From: Prochlorococcus marinus XMU1402
GTDB lineage: Bacteria; Cyanobacteriota; Cyanobacteriia; PCC-6307; Cyanobiaceae
DNA length: 64,000 nt
Reading direction: 5' to 3'
NCBI RefSeq assembly: GCF_017696205.1
Contig: NZ_JAAORD010000001.1
Span: 744,001-808,000, forward strand
The notes under the pieces are model-generated. The model saw only the letters and a program-made list of their open reading frames with translations. It made no database searches and had not been told where the DNA came from. The position numbers were made by a program, and so were the translations under genes. Of the stretch, positions 33,973 to 42,788 are shown piece by piece; within the stretch, counting starts at the first letter, position 1, and every line of letters begins with the position of its first letter.

Positions 33973-34152
33973 ATGAAAAAAAATAATATGTTGAAGCCAT
34001 ATACAGTACATTACCGTGATTTTCAAAATATAAGATTAGAAAATTGTTTTTATGCTTCTGACGCTTACGAGGCTAGAACACTAGCAATGGAATTTAATAA
34101 GTATATAAATGAACATCCAAACAGTATTGACCTAATAAGGTGCGAAAAATGA
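33973..34152 (+). CDS. 59-residue soluble protein of unknown function
   Basis: MKKNNMLKPYTVHYRDFQNIRLENCFYASDAYEARTLAMEFNKYI continues to a short end. The alternating beta-helix pattern and normal composition suggest a small alpha/beta fold. The phrase YTVHYRDF...YASDAYEARTLAME recalls small conserved picocyanobacterial proteins with a 'substrate-like' strand-helix unit, but I cannot name it. It is convergent with urtE 31 bp away. Confidence 0.65.
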   Translation: MKKNNMLKPYTVHYRDFQNIRLENCFYASDAYEARTLAMEFNKYINEHPNSIDLIRCEK

Positions 34153-34183
34153 ATAAAAGTTTTGAGTAATCTGGATAATTTCT

Positions 34184-34894
34184 TTAAACACTTAAGAACT
34201 TATCTATAACTGCTTGACTCAACTCACTAGTATTTCCGCTTGCAACAATACCTCCGCGTTGCATCGCATAATATCTATTGGCTTGTCTTACAAAATGCAA
34301 GTGTTGTTCTACTAATAAAACACCAATTCCTGTATCTCTAATTATCTGATTGATTGCATTTTCTATGTCTAAAACTATATTTGGCTGAATACCTTCCGTT
34401 GGTTCGTCAAGTAATAGTAGTTGGGGTTTTCCCAGCAATGCTCTTGCAATAGCTAGTTGCTGTTGTTGTCCACCACTGAGATCTCCTCCTTTCCTTTGTA
34501 GAAAATCTTTTAGGATTGGGAAGAGATCATAAATAAATGGATCTATCTTCTTGTTCTTAGATAATCCACCTGGCAGCGACTCCATTCCTAACATAAGATT
34601 CTCTTCAACTGATAGATATGGAATAATTTCTCTCCCTTGAGGAACGTAAGCCATTCCTTTCCTCGCCCTCTGATGAGGTGCTTTTCTATTGATATTTTCG
34701 CCAATCAAAAAAATATCGCCTTTTTTTTGTTTTAACAAACCAATAAGTGATTTCAATAAAGTTGTTTTGCCAACTCCATTTCTTCCAATCAAACAAACCA
34801 TTTCTCCTGATTTAACATTCAAATCTACATCTCTGAGAATATGACTTTCGCCATAATATGTATTCAATGATTTGATTTCCAGTAAGTTTGTCAT
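34184..34894 (-). CDS. urtE: Urea ABC transporter ATPase UrtE
   Basis: This is the second ATPase (236 residues, LivF-like) of the urea importer. It has Walker A GRNGVGKTTL, signature LSGGQQQQLAIARAL and Walker B LLLLDEPTEGIQP. The KGMAYVPQGREIIPYLSVEENL segment is typical of UrtE. It is the last gene of urtABCDE, 2 bp after urtD. Expression likely follows the NtcA-type promoter ahead of urtA. Confidence 0.95.
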   Translation of the reverse strand: MTNLLEIKSLNTYYGESHILRDVDLNVKSGEMVCLIGRNGVGKTTLLKSLIGLLKQKKGDIFLIGENINRKAPHQRARKGMAYVPQGREIIPYLSVEENLMLGMESLPGGLSKNKKIDPFIYDLFPILKDFLQRKGGDLSGGQQQQLAIARALLGKPQLLLLDEPTEGIQPNIVLDIENAINQIIRDTGIGVLLVEQHLHFVRQANRYYAMQRGGIVASGNTSELSQAVIDKFLSV

Positions 34895-34896
34895 AA

Positions 34897-35646
34897 CTAA
34901 TCCTCAGGCCTTCCTAGATAAACATCAATAACTTTTTGATCCTTTTGTATAGTTTCCATTGTTCCTTCGCATAATACTGTGCCTTGATTTAATACTGAAA
35001 CATTACTATCAAGTCTTCTTATAAATTCCATATCGTGATCTATTACCACTACAGTATTTTCTCCTGATAATGATTTTAATAAATCAGCCGTAAGATCAGT
35101 TTCTTCATCAGTTAAACCAGCAACAGGTTCATCAACTAACATTAAATCTGGCTTCTGTCCTACTAACATGGCTATCTCGAGCCATTGTTTTTGGCCATGT
35201 GATAAAGAACCAGCTTTAGATTCAACTTTTTGAGCTAAATTGACAATCTTCATAAGACGTTCAATCTCATTAAGCTGCTCATCCTTAATACTTTTATTTA
35301 TGAGGTTTAAGGGGCTTTTAGGAGTTGACACAGATATTTCAAGATTTTCTTTAACTGTTAGATTTTCAAAGACTCTTGGACTTTGGAATTTTCTTCCCAC
35401 TCCAAGTCGAGCAATCTTATGCTCCTTTCTACCTACTAAAGATTTTCCTTTGAAAATTACTTTACCTTTTGTTGGCTTAACCTTTCCAGTTATTACATCA
35501 AGAAATGTTGTTTTACCTGCCCCGTTTGGTCCTATTACAGCTCTTAATTCTCCTTTCTTTAAATTTAAATTAAGTTTGTTGAGAGCTAAAAAACCCTCAA
35601 AACTAACAGTAATATCTATTAAATTTAGAAGATCTGTATTATTCAT
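34897..35646 (-). CDS. urtD: Urea ABC transporter ATPase UrtD
   Basis: This LivG-like ATPase of 249 residues has Walker A GPNGAGKTTFLD, the Q-loop in GRKFQSPRVFENLTV, signature LSHGQKQWLEIAMLV and Walker B LMLVDEPVAGLT. GQKQWLEI is the urea-family form of the signature. It overlaps urtC by 8 bp and pairs with UrtE at the membrane. Confidence 0.96.
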   Translation of the reverse strand: MNNTDLLNLIDITVSFEGFLALNKLNLNLKKGELRAVIGPNGAGKTTFLDVITGKVKPTKGKVIFKGKSLVGRKEHKIARLGVGRKFQSPRVFENLTVKENLEISVSTPKSPLNLINKSIKDEQLNEIERLMKIVNLAQKVESKAGSLSHGQKQWLEIAMLVGQKPDLMLVDEPVAGLTDEETDLTADLLKSLSGENTVVVIDHDMEFIRRLDSNVSVLNQGTVLCEGTMETIQKDQKVIDVYLGRPED

Positions 35647-36769
35647 TATTTCCCTCCTTATTGTTAACTTCTAAGCTTGGATAGGTTTCAATCTTCCTTT
35701 TCAAACCAAATCTTTGAAGAAGATTCCTAGGACCATCTCCTTGAATCCATCCTAAAACTCCCTCAGGCAGAGCTGTTACAACTAAGATAAATAATCCTCC
35801 TTGGATAAACATCCAGCTAGCAGGTAAAGCTTCACTTACTAGACTTTTTGCATAGTTGATGAAAACTGCTCCTAGTATCGCTCCCAATAAGGTTCCTCTA
35901 CCTCCAACAGCAACCCATATAACCATTTCTATAGAAAAGGGAACTGTCATAAATTGTGGTGATACTATTCCAGACTGAACAGTATATAAAGCTCCCGAAA
36001 TTCCAGCAAGACCTCCAGCAATAGAAAATATTATCGTCTTAAATATAACTGGGTTATATCCTGTAAACCTAACTCTTGGTTCATCATCTCGTATTCCTAT
36101 AAGAATATTTCCAAATCTTCCTTTAACTACCCACTTTGCAAAAAACCATGCGGCTATTACTAGTATGGCGGTTATCCAAAAGAATATTCTTTGCATGGAT
36201 TCAGAACCTACCATCTGACCAAATAGTTGTGTTACATCTGTTTTTAATCCATTTGTTCCATTTATAAGTTTTTGTTGTCCATTAAAGAAGTTAAAGAATA
36301 CAAGAAGGGAAGCTTGAGTAAGTATAGAAAAATAAACCCCTTTGATTCTATTTCTGAAAACAAGAAATCCAATTAAACCCGCAACCAATGCTGGAATTAT
36401 CCAGATAGCGAAGAAGGTGAAAATTGGCGATCTAAACGGTTCCCAGAAAAAAGGCAATTTTTCAACACCATATAAGGCAAAAAATTCAGGAATATTATTT
36501 GGGAATTCAGTAGAGCTGGTTATTTGCAAATACATTGCGGCACAATATCCACCTAATGCAAAAAATATACCTTGTCCAAGGCTTAGTAAACCTGTATATC
36601 CCCAAATAAGATCGACACCAAGAGCAACTATGGACAAAGATAAGTATCTACCAAGAAGATTTAGTCTAAATACAGGGAGTAAGGTTGGTGCTGCAATAAT
36701 TAGAGCTATTAATATTACCCAAAATGATAATACTATTTTTTTATCAAATTTAATTTTACTAAAGGACAT
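35639..36769 (-). CDS. urtC: Urea ABC transporter permease UrtC
   Basis: This LivM-type permease of 376 residues has about nine or ten hydrophobic segments. Characteristic parts are LSLGQGIFFALGGYCAAMYLQI, the EAA-like loop GRFGNILIGIRDDEPRVRFTGYN, and IWVAVGGRGTLLGAILGA. It shares one base with the stop of urtB (TAATG), so the permease pair is translationally coupled. UrtB and UrtC form the membrane channel. Confidence 0.95.
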   Translation of the reverse strand: MSFSKIKFDKKIVLSFWVILIALIIAAPTLLPVFRLNLLGRYLSLSIVALGVDLIWGYTGLLSLGQGIFFALGGYCAAMYLQITSSTEFPNNIPEFFALYGVEKLPFFWEPFRSPIFTFFAIWIIPALVAGLIGFLVFRNRIKGVYFSILTQASLLVFFNFFNGQQKLINGTNGLKTDVTQLFGQMVGSESMQRIFFWITAILVIAAWFFAKWVVKGRFGNILIGIRDDEPRVRFTGYNPVIFKTIIFSIAGGLAGISGALYTVQSGIVSPQFMTVPFSIEMVIWVAVGGRGTLLGAILGAVFINYAKSLVSEALPASWMFIQGGLFILVVTALPEGVLGWIQGDGPRNLLQRFGLKRKIETYPSLEVNNKEGNNE

Positions 36770-37923
36770 TAGTTTTCAACCATCCTTCCTTTTTGGGGAA
36801 ATAAACCTGTAGGTTTAAATTGTAAGAATATAACAATAAGTGCAAATATCATTACTCTTGCCATACTAGTGGTTGCAAAAAAGTTGATTGTGTTTGATAA
36901 AGGTAAAGGCATATCTGGCCATATTGATAAGAGTCTTCCAGCACCAATTAAATCAGTCATTATTCCTATTCCAAATGAAGCAAATACTGTTCCTAATAAA
37001 TTTCCTACTCCTCCCAGCACTACAACCATAAAACAACCAACAATATAGTTTCCGCCCACATTTGGTCCTACAGAACCCAAAAGAGATACTGCTACCCCAG
37101 CTACTCCTGCTAGGCCAGATCCAATTCCAAAAGTAATTATATCCACCTTTTCAGTAGATATACCAAGGCAATCACTCATTTGTCGGTTCTGAGTAACTGC
37201 TCTTATACGCATCCCCCAAGCACTTTGATTAAGAAATAATGTTATTGCAATAACAGAGATAAGAGTAATGACAATTATCATCAATCTTGTTTTAGGAAAT
37301 GCAGTACCAATAATTTCTACTTGACCTCTCATCCATGAGGGTGCTGTTACATCAACATTTCGAGCGCTTGCTCTACTAAGTTTGCTGACAGAGGATGAGA
37401 TTATGCCACCTGTAAGGACCCCAGTTAAAGCTGCTAATATCCAAGTACTAAATTTAAAATATTTGAAGTTTATTGATTCTTTTATTTTCGAAGGAAAGGT
37501 TGTTGGTAAGAATAAACCAATTATCAGACTTATAACTAGACCAGTCCCATAAGATAAAGGTACACTTCTTACAAATTGTTGAAGAATTAAGCTTACTCCC
37601 CATGTAGCGAGAAGTGTTTCTAGTGGACTTCCATAAAGCTTTCTTATTATAGTTTTTTCAAGAAGAATACCTACAACTCCACTAACAATAAAAGCAAGGA
37701 AAATAGAAACTATTATGTACGAATTGTAAAAAGGTTTTAATATAGGTAATTTGAAAATTAATTGTGTTACGTATGTTGTATAAGCCCCAAGCATCATAAG
37801 TTCTCCATGGGCAAGATTAATTACACCCATAAGACCAAAAACAATTGCAAGACCTAATGCAGCAACAAGTAGTACAGATCCGATCGCAACACCATTAAAA
37901 AGACTATCGAGAAGTAACTCCAA
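36769..37923 (-). CDS. urtB: Urea ABC transporter permease UrtB
   Basis: This LivH-type permease of 384 residues shows GLMGVINLAHGELMMLGAYTTYV near the start, GVSLILQQFVRSV, the coupling loop MRIRAVTQNRQMSDCLGI and GCFMVVVLGGVGNLLGT. It is separated from urtA by 85 bp that hold a strong hairpin, so its transcription may depend on read-through. There is a longer periplasmic or cytoplasmic middle section than in LivH, usual for UrtB. Confidence 0.95.
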   Translation of the reverse strand: MELLLDSLFNGVAIGSVLLVAALGLAIVFGLMGVINLAHGELMMLGAYTTYVTQLIFKLPILKPFYNSYIIVSIFLAFIVSGVVGILLEKTIIRKLYGSPLETLLATWGVSLILQQFVRSVPLSYGTGLVISLIIGLFLPTTFPSKIKESINFKYFKFSTWILAALTGVLTGGIISSSVSKLSRASARNVDVTAPSWMRGQVEIIGTAFPKTRLMIIVITLISVIAITLFLNQSAWGMRIRAVTQNRQMSDCLGISTEKVDIITFGIGSGLAGVAGVAVSLLGSVGPNVGGNYIVGCFMVVVLGGVGNLLGTVFASFGIGIMTDLIGAGRLLSIWPDMPLPLSNTINFFATTSMARVMIFALIVIFLQFKPTGLFPQKGRMVEN

Positions 37924-37950
37924 TTTAAAAAAGAAAATATTTGAATATAT

Positions 37951-37987
37951 AAAATAAAAGGAGGTATTAACAACCTCCTTTTATTTT
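37951..37987 (-). terminator. Perfect hairpin between urtA and urtB
   Basis: Two 15-base arms pair without mismatch (AAAATAAAAGGAGGT and ACCTCCTTTTATTTT) around a 7-base loop. In the minus-strand transcript the GC core is followed by a U-rich run, so it should act as an intrinsic terminator or attenuator and also protect the urtA 3' end. Its place inside an operon fits excess binding protein over permease. Confidence 0.82.
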
Positions 37988-38008
37988 GAAGTATAGGTTT
38001 TAATTAGA

Positions 38009-39286
38009 TTAAAGCTTATACTTTTCTCCTTTTGAAGGATCTGTCCAATCGCATGCAAATCCTTTTGAACTTGGATGTTTTTGGTTCCATGCTTGAGGTA
38101 GAACAACTCCTGTCTCTTCGAGAATTGTAAATCCACCCTCGGCATTAATCTGGCCAATTCTCACTGTTTGAGATAAGTGGTGATTAGGCATCACTTCGAC
38201 CGGTCCTTGTGGCGCATCAAATTTTTGTCCAACCAAAGCTTCCCTTACTGCATTATCGTCAAATGTGCCAGCATCTTCAACTGCCTGCTTCCATAGATAA
38301 ACCATGTTATATGCTGATTCTTGAGGGTCAGCTACAACTCGATCTGCTCCCCATCTCTTCTTGAAACTCTTAGCAAATTTCTTAGATGCAGGAGTATCAA
38401 TTGACATCATATAGTTCCAAGCGCCGTAGTGACCTTCAAGGAACTCAGGACCAATTGTACTAATCTCTTCTTCAGCAATAGAGTAATTCATTACGTAGTA
38501 ACCACTTGAAGGAGTGATACCTGCGTCTTGAATCTGTTTGAAGAATGCAACGTTTTGGTCACCATTGAGTGTATTAATGATTATTCCACCTTCAGGAAGC
38601 GCCTTTTTTATTTTTGAGATAATTGGAGCAACTTCAGTATTTCCTAATGGAAGGTAATCTTCACCAACAACTTTACCTCCTAATTGTTTTACTTGAGCTT
38701 TTGTAATTGTGTTGGAAGTTCTTGGGAAAACATAATCAGAACCTACAAGGAAGAAATCTCCACCAGCTGCGGGAGAACGCTTATACATGAAATCTGTAGC
38801 TGGTTCTGACTGTTGGTTTGGTGTGGCTCCTGTATAGAAAATGTTGTTAGAACATTCTTGAGCTTCATATTGAATTGGGTAGTAAAGGAAAGCATCCTTT
38901 GATTCGTAGACTGGTAACATTGCCTTTCTACTAGCAGATGTCCATCCACCAAATACGACAGGAACTCCGTCTTGGTCTATAAGTTTCTTAGATTTTTCAG
39001 CAAAAGTAGGCCAGTCAGATGCACCATCTTCTACTATGTATTCTATTTTGTAGCTTTTACCGCCAACTGTTACACCTCCAGCAGCGTTTATCTCTTCAAT
39101 GGCCATTTTTTCAGTATCAACAAGGGTTGATTCAGAAATTGCCATTGTTCCAGATAAAGAATGCAAAATACCAACGGTTACTGTGTCGTCGAAACTTCCG
39201 GAGGTTCCACCTCCACCGCATGAAGTTGCTGTGACAGCAAGTGAGGCAGTAGCTAATCCTGCCAAAATACGCCTTGAAATTCTCAT
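38009..39286 (-). CDS. urtA: Urea-binding protein UrtA
   Basis: This 425-residue periplasmic binding lipoprotein for urea begins RISRRILAGLATASLAVTATSCGGGG, with a lipobox ending at the cysteine. The mature protein starts with the amide-binding pattern TVTVGILHSLSGTMAISES and contains VFGGWTSASRKAMLP and QYEAQECS, all UrtA hallmarks. An NtcA-type site and -10 box lie 49-90 bp upstream. A terminator-like hairpin follows 22 bp after its stop. Confidence 0.97.
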   Translation of the reverse strand: MRISRRILAGLATASLAVTATSCGGGGTSGSFDDTVTVGILHSLSGTMAISESTLVDTEKMAIEEINAAGGVTVGGKSYKIEYIVEDGASDWPTFAEKSKKLIDQDGVPVVFGGWTSASRKAMLPVYESKDAFLYYPIQYEAQECSNNIFYTGATPNQQSEPATDFMYKRSPAAGGDFFLVGSDYVFPRTSNTITKAQVKQLGGKVVGEDYLPLGNTEVAPIISKIKKALPEGGIIINTLNGDQNVAFFKQIQDAGITPSSGYYVMNYSIAEEEISTIGPEFLEGHYGAWNYMMSIDTPASKKFAKSFKKRWGADRVVADPQESAYNMVYLWKQAVEDAGTFDDNAVREALVGQKFDAPQGPVEVMPNHHLSQTVRIGQINAEGGFTILEETGVVLPQAWNQKHPSSKGFACDWTDPSKGEKYKL

Positions 39287-39334
39287 GAATTAGGATAAAT
39301 TAGGTAATTGACCCTCATTAGGGGGATAAAGTAA

Positions 39335-39340
39335 AAGTTA
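39335..39340 (-). promoter_or_regulatory. -10 element of urtA promoter
   Basis: On the minus strand this reads TAACTT, matching TA-N3-T. Exactly 22 bp separate it from the NtcA-type palindrome, the standard spacing for NtcA-activated promoters. The predicted transcription start is near 39328, giving a leader of about 40 bp. Confidence 0.6.
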
Positions 39341-39362
39341 TTAACGAGTGGGGATTCGTTTT

Positions 39363-39376
39363 GTATCAGTCGTAAC
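39363..39376 (-). promoter_or_regulatory. NtcA-type site upstream of urtA
   Basis: On the minus strand GTTACGACTGATAC fits GT-N10-AC and differs from GTA-N8-TAC at one base. With the -10 element 22 bp downstream this forms a textbook class II NtcA promoter. It would switch on urea uptake when 2-oxoglutarate signals nitrogen shortage. The ntcA gene itself is not in the window. Confidence 0.7.
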
Positions 39377-39413
39377 TTTTTGTTGAATCCAATATATATA
39401 AATAATTATTTTT

Positions 39414-40025
39414 CTAGTTTCGATTGTTGGGTATATGTGACTCTAAAAAATGAGTTATTTCTTCAACTCCAATACCTTTACTTAGGTTGGTAAAAAACCA
39501 TGGTTTTCCTTTTCTCATAAATTCAGTATCACTTTTCATAATATTTAAATCTGCACCAACCATATCTGCTAAGTCAATTTTGTTTATTAATAATAAATCT
39601 GACCTTGTTATCCCTGGCCCCCCTTTTCTAGGAATTTTGTCTCCAGCAGATACATCAATCACATATATTGATAAATCTACAAGTTCTGGACTAAAACTAG
39701 ATGCTAAATTATCACCTCCACTCTCTACAAAAACAAAATCTAAAGGATTATATTTGTTTTCTAAATCTACCACTGCATTTTTATTTAAAGAACAATCTTC
39801 TCTTATCGCTGTATGAGGACAACCTCCTGTTTCTACACCAATAATCCTTCCCTCTTCTAAAACTTTTTTATTTATTAGAAAGTTAGCATCTTCTTTGGTG
39901 TAAATATCATTGGTGACAACTGCGATCTCATAATTTTTTTTCAAGCCTAAGCAAAGAGTCTCTACTAATGCAGTTTTTCCTGAACCTACAGGCCCAGCTA
40001 CTCCTACTCTTAATTTGCTGCTCAT
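39414..40025 (-). CDS. ureG: Urease accessory GTPase UreG
   Basis: This 203-residue GTPase powers nickel insertion into urease. The P-loop is [12 protein letters not shown] at 9-20, the metal-binding [11 protein letters not shown] lies at about 67-77, and the nucleotide motif is [26 protein letters not shown] is diagnostic. It is the last gene of the ureEFG operon and reads toward urtA's promoter region. Confidence 0.97.
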   Translation of the reverse strand: MSSKLRVGVAGPVGSGKTALVETLCLGLKKNYEIAVVTNDIYTKEDANFLINKKVLEEGRIIGVETGGCPHTAIREDCSLNKNAVVDLENKYNPLDFVFVESGGDNLASSFSPELVDLSIYVIDVSAGDKIPRKGGPGITRSDLLLINKIDLADMVGADLNIMKSDTEFMRKGKPWFFTNLSKGIGVEEITHFLESHIPNNRN

Positions 40026-40028
40026 AAA

Positions 40029-40715
40029 TTAATTTCTAAAAAGTTTTGTATAAAGGTCATTATGTTTTTGTTGGGCCATAGCTAAACCTACATTGCCAAA
40101 ATAGAGGTCATCAATTTTTTTGTCCATAATTTCTTTAGAAACTTTTGAAATTATTGTTAATAAATCTCTTTGAATTAATTGTGCTTTTGTTGAACCAATA
40201 GGAATAATTCTTAATGCTGCACTAAGTTGGTTTGCACTCCACGCATAGAAAAAATTCTCAACCATTTCTAACTTCGCAATTTCAAAACAATAACAAGCCC
40301 AACTCCACGCTAAAGGCCATGAATTTTTTTTATTTTTTTTATATAGATATTCAAATCCAAATTCTTTGCTTAAATCAAAGAGAGATTTTGCCATTTGATT
40401 TTGTTGTTCTCTCATTTCGACCGAGTCTTTTGATGAGAGGATCCATTTATCCAAACTCAATAGCTTATGCAAATTACTTTTTAAATTTACGCCTTGGTTT
40501 AGCTCATAGAAAATATCAAAAAAATCTAATAATAGTTTTGCATCTAGTTTAATCTGACCAATTTTAAGTTCATTTATGATTAATTCTTTTACTGAATTTG
40601 AATCTTTCAAATTTTTATTATTTAAGTAACTCTCCAATCCCTCGGAATAACAAAATCCTCCAACTGGTAAGTTGGGGCTTATTAATAAATACTTTAATAA
40701 GTGACTTTTAATCAT
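40029..40715 (-). CDS. ureF: Urease accessory protein UreF
   Basis: This all-helical activator of UreG has about 228 residues. The opening LLKYLLISPNLPVGGFCYSEGLE is the typical UreF start, and RIIPIGSTKAQLIQRDLL is a conserved C-terminal segment. I chose the ATG at 40715 (MIKSHLL), which overlaps ureE by 8 bp; another ATG at 40727 would overlap by 20 bp. It forms the UreD-UreF-UreG complex with ureD across the divergent promoter. Confidence 0.93.
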   Translation of the reverse strand: MIKSHLLKYLLISPNLPVGGFCYSEGLESYLNNKNLKDSNSVKELIINELKIGQIKLDAKLLLDFFDIFYELNQGVNLKSNLHKLLSLDKWILSSKDSVEMREQQNQMAKSLFDLSKEFGFEYLYKKNKKNSWPLAWSWACYCFEIAKLEMVENFFYAWSANQLSAALRIIPIGSTKAQLIQRDLLTIISKVSKEIMDKKIDDLYFGNVGLAMAQQKHNDLYTKLFRN

Positions 40716-41151
40716 GACTGTGGGCACCTCTTTCCGGAAAAAATTTTTTCTGGGTATTTATGAAGTCAACATTAAAATTTTTAAGCATATTTTCAATTAC
40801 GTAATCACCTTTTGTTAGAAGAATATTTTCTTCAATTTCTACTTCTACATGCCTATTTCCTAGATGATAAGCAGTTTTAATAAGTTCAATTTTAGAATTG
40901 GAACTTATTTCAATTAAATTTTCTGTTTTGGCAATTATCTCTACAAAAAAATTGGATACATTAGTTGAAAGAATATCTCCATCATTTAATTTTCCCTCTC
41001 TAGGTAATTGTAAAATTATTTCTTGATCACAATCAGTTAATCTTTTACCTCGTAAGATTCTTCTTTCATCTGAACTTAGGGTAAGTTTTAAAAATGAACC
41101 TATTTGAGGTTTTTCCTTAATCCAATCAGTAACAACTATTTGTTTATTCAT
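40708..41151 (-). CDS. ureE: Urease nickel metallochaperone UreE
   Basis: This protein of about 147 residues delivers nickel to the UreDFG complex. The N-terminal domain holds SSDERRILRGKRLTDCDQEI, and the C-terminal metal-binding domain shows YHLGNRHVEVEI. The protein ends in a short ERGAHSHD tail; long His-rich tails of some UreE proteins are absent. The ATG at 41151 (MNKQIVV) is preferred over 41163. It is divergent from ureD with only about 54 bp between starts. Confidence 0.92.
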   Translation of the reverse strand: MNKQIVVTDWIKEKPQIGSFLKLTLSSDERRILRGKRLTDCDQEIILQLPREGKLNDGDILSTNVSNFFVEIIAKTENLIEISSNSKIELIKTAYHLGNRHVEVEIEENILLTKGDYVIENMLKNFNVDFINTQKKFFPERGAHSHD

Positions 41152-41205
41152 TCTCATAATCAAATTTTTTGGTTACTTTAATTTAGTAATTAAAGAAAAC
41201 AATTT

Positions 41206-42108
41206 ATGATTAAAACTTCTTGGGAAGGTAATTGTTTCTTAAATTTTTTCAATAATAAAGCAAGTTTAGGAAATGTTGATAAAACAATCTTTAAATCTAA
41301 ATCAACTTCTCCTTACAAGTTATTAAAGTCTACTCATGATCAGGAGGGCAGATGCATTTTACCTGTTCTTCATACGGCAGGGGGATTGGTTGGAGGTGAT
41401 TTACTTGAGTTTGAGGTGAAACTTGAAAAAAACACTAAAGTATTGTTAACTACTTCTTCAGCTCAGAAAGTATATGGATCAGTTGGGATTTCTAAAATCA
41501 ATCCAAAAGGAACTTTTTCAAAGCAAAAAAATCTCATAAATATTCTTGATAATTCTCATTTGGAATATCTCCCCCAAGAAACAATTATCTTTGCAAATGG
41601 TTTATATGAGCAAAATTTTAAAGTATCTATTTCAGAAACTTCAAGTTTTTTGTTTACTGATTTAATAAGACTTGGAAGATCTTCTTCCGGAGAATCTATT
41701 GAGAGTGGAATTTTTAGGTCTAAATTAGAAATTATGAGAAATAATGATTTATATGATGATTGGGAATATGTTGATCAAATTGAATTATCTAAGGGAAGTT
41801 ATGTGGCCAAGTCAGGTATGGATTACATGCCTGTTTTTGGATCCTTAATTTGGATTTGCGAAAAAGATTTTTCTCCTTCAAAAATAAATAATCTTGTGGC
41901 AAAAATAAAAAAGATTTTCAATAAAACTGATAATAATTTATCTATTGGAATCCTTGAAAATGGAATCTCTGTAAGATTCCTTGGTAGTTCTTCTCAAGAA
42001 GCTAGGAAATGTTTTTTTTGTATTTGGAAACAAATTAGGTCTGTTAGTGGATTTTGTGAGCCAAAATATCAAGGTGTATGGCCTTTACAAGATTCTATGA
42101 ATTATTAA
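41206..42108 (+). CDS. ureD: Urease accessory protein UreD
   Basis: This 300-residue scaffold holds apo-urease during nickel loading. Motifs include [49 protein letters not shown] and [11 protein letters not shown]. It begins the plus-strand ureDABC run, with 50 bp to ureA. Length is normal. Confidence 0.95.
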   Translation: MIKTSWEGNCFLNFFNNKASLGNVDKTIFKSKSTSPYKLLKSTHDQEGRCILPVLHTAGGLVGGDLLEFEVKLEKNTKVLLTTSSAQKVYGSVGISKINPKGTFSKQKNLINILDNSHLEYLPQETIIFANGLYEQNFKVSISETSSFLFTDLIRLGRSSSGESIESGIFRSKLEIMRNNDLYDDWEYVDQIELSKGSYVAKSGMDYMPVFGSLIWICEKDFSPSKINNLVAKIKKIFNKTDNNLSIGILENGISVRFLGSSSQEARKCFFCIWKQIRSVSGFCEPKYQGVWPLQDSMNY

Positions 42109-42158
42109 TTATGTTCAGAAAGAACCTTTTTTAAGAATTTATAGATTAATTTTTTATT

Positions 42159-42461
42159 ATGCATCTTTCACCTCAAGAAAAGGATAAATTATTGATTTTT
42201 TCTGCTGCCCTCTTAGCTGAAAGAAGACTTGGTCGAGGTCTTAAGCTTAATTATCCTGAAACAATAGCTTTTTTGAGTTTTCAAGTTCTTGAAGGAGCTC
42301 GAGATGGAAAAAGTGTAAGTCAATTAATGTCAGAGGGAACTACTTGGCTTTCAAAATCACAAGTTATGGAGGGAATTCCTGAAATGGTTGATGAAGTCCA
42401 AATAGAAGCAGTTTTCCCTGATGGGACAAAGTTAGTTACTATTCACAATCCGATTAACTAG
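42159..42461 (+). CDS. ureA: Urease subunit gamma
   Basis: This 100-residue structural subunit begins [31 protein letters not shown]. The conserved LVTIHNPI end is present. Together with UreB and UreC it forms the (alpha beta gamma)3 enzyme that hydrolyses urea to ammonia and carbamate. ureB begins 2 bp after its stop codon. Confidence 0.98.
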   Translation: MHLSPQEKDKLLIFSAALLAERRLGRGLKLNYPETIAFLSFQVLEGARDGKSVSQLMSEGTTWLSKSQVMEGIPEMVDEVQIEAVFPDGTKLVTIHNPIN

Positions 42462-42463
42462 TT

Positions 42464-42784
42464 ATGAGTAATTTAATTCCTGGCGAAATAATTCCTGCAC
42501 AAGGTGAAATCGAATTAAATCTTGGTAAGGAAGTTAAAACAGTAAAAGTTTCTAATTCTGGAGATAGGCCAGTACAAATTGGTTCTCATTATCATTTTTT
42601 TGAAGCTAATAAGGCTTTAATTTTTGATCGAGAAATAACACTTGGTATGCGTCTTGACATTCCTGCAGGGACAGCAATTAGATTTGAACCTGGAGATACA
42701 ACTGATGTCAAATTAGTTCCATATACAGGTTTAAGAATTGCACATGGTTTTAATTCATTGGTTAACGGTTCTTTAGATACTTAA
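42464..42784 (+). CDS. ureB: Urease subunit beta
   Basis: This 106-residue subunit opens [15 protein letters not shown] and contains the conserved [22 protein letters not shown] and [10 protein letters not shown]. It lies 2 bp after ureA and 4 bp before ureC, so the three subunits are translated from one message in near-equal amounts. Confidence 0.98.
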   Translation: MSNLIPGEIIPAQGEIELNLGKEVKTVKVSNSGDRPVQIGSHYHFFEANKALIFDREITLGMRLDIPAGTAIRFEPGDTTDVKLVPYTGLRIAHGFNSLVNGSLDT

Positions 42785-42788
42785 AATT

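Noticed and set aside
41152-41205. NtcA site between divergent ureE and ureD
   Set aside because: GTTAC and AGTAAT are present, but spacing does not fit GTA-N8-TAC, so I do not call a site.
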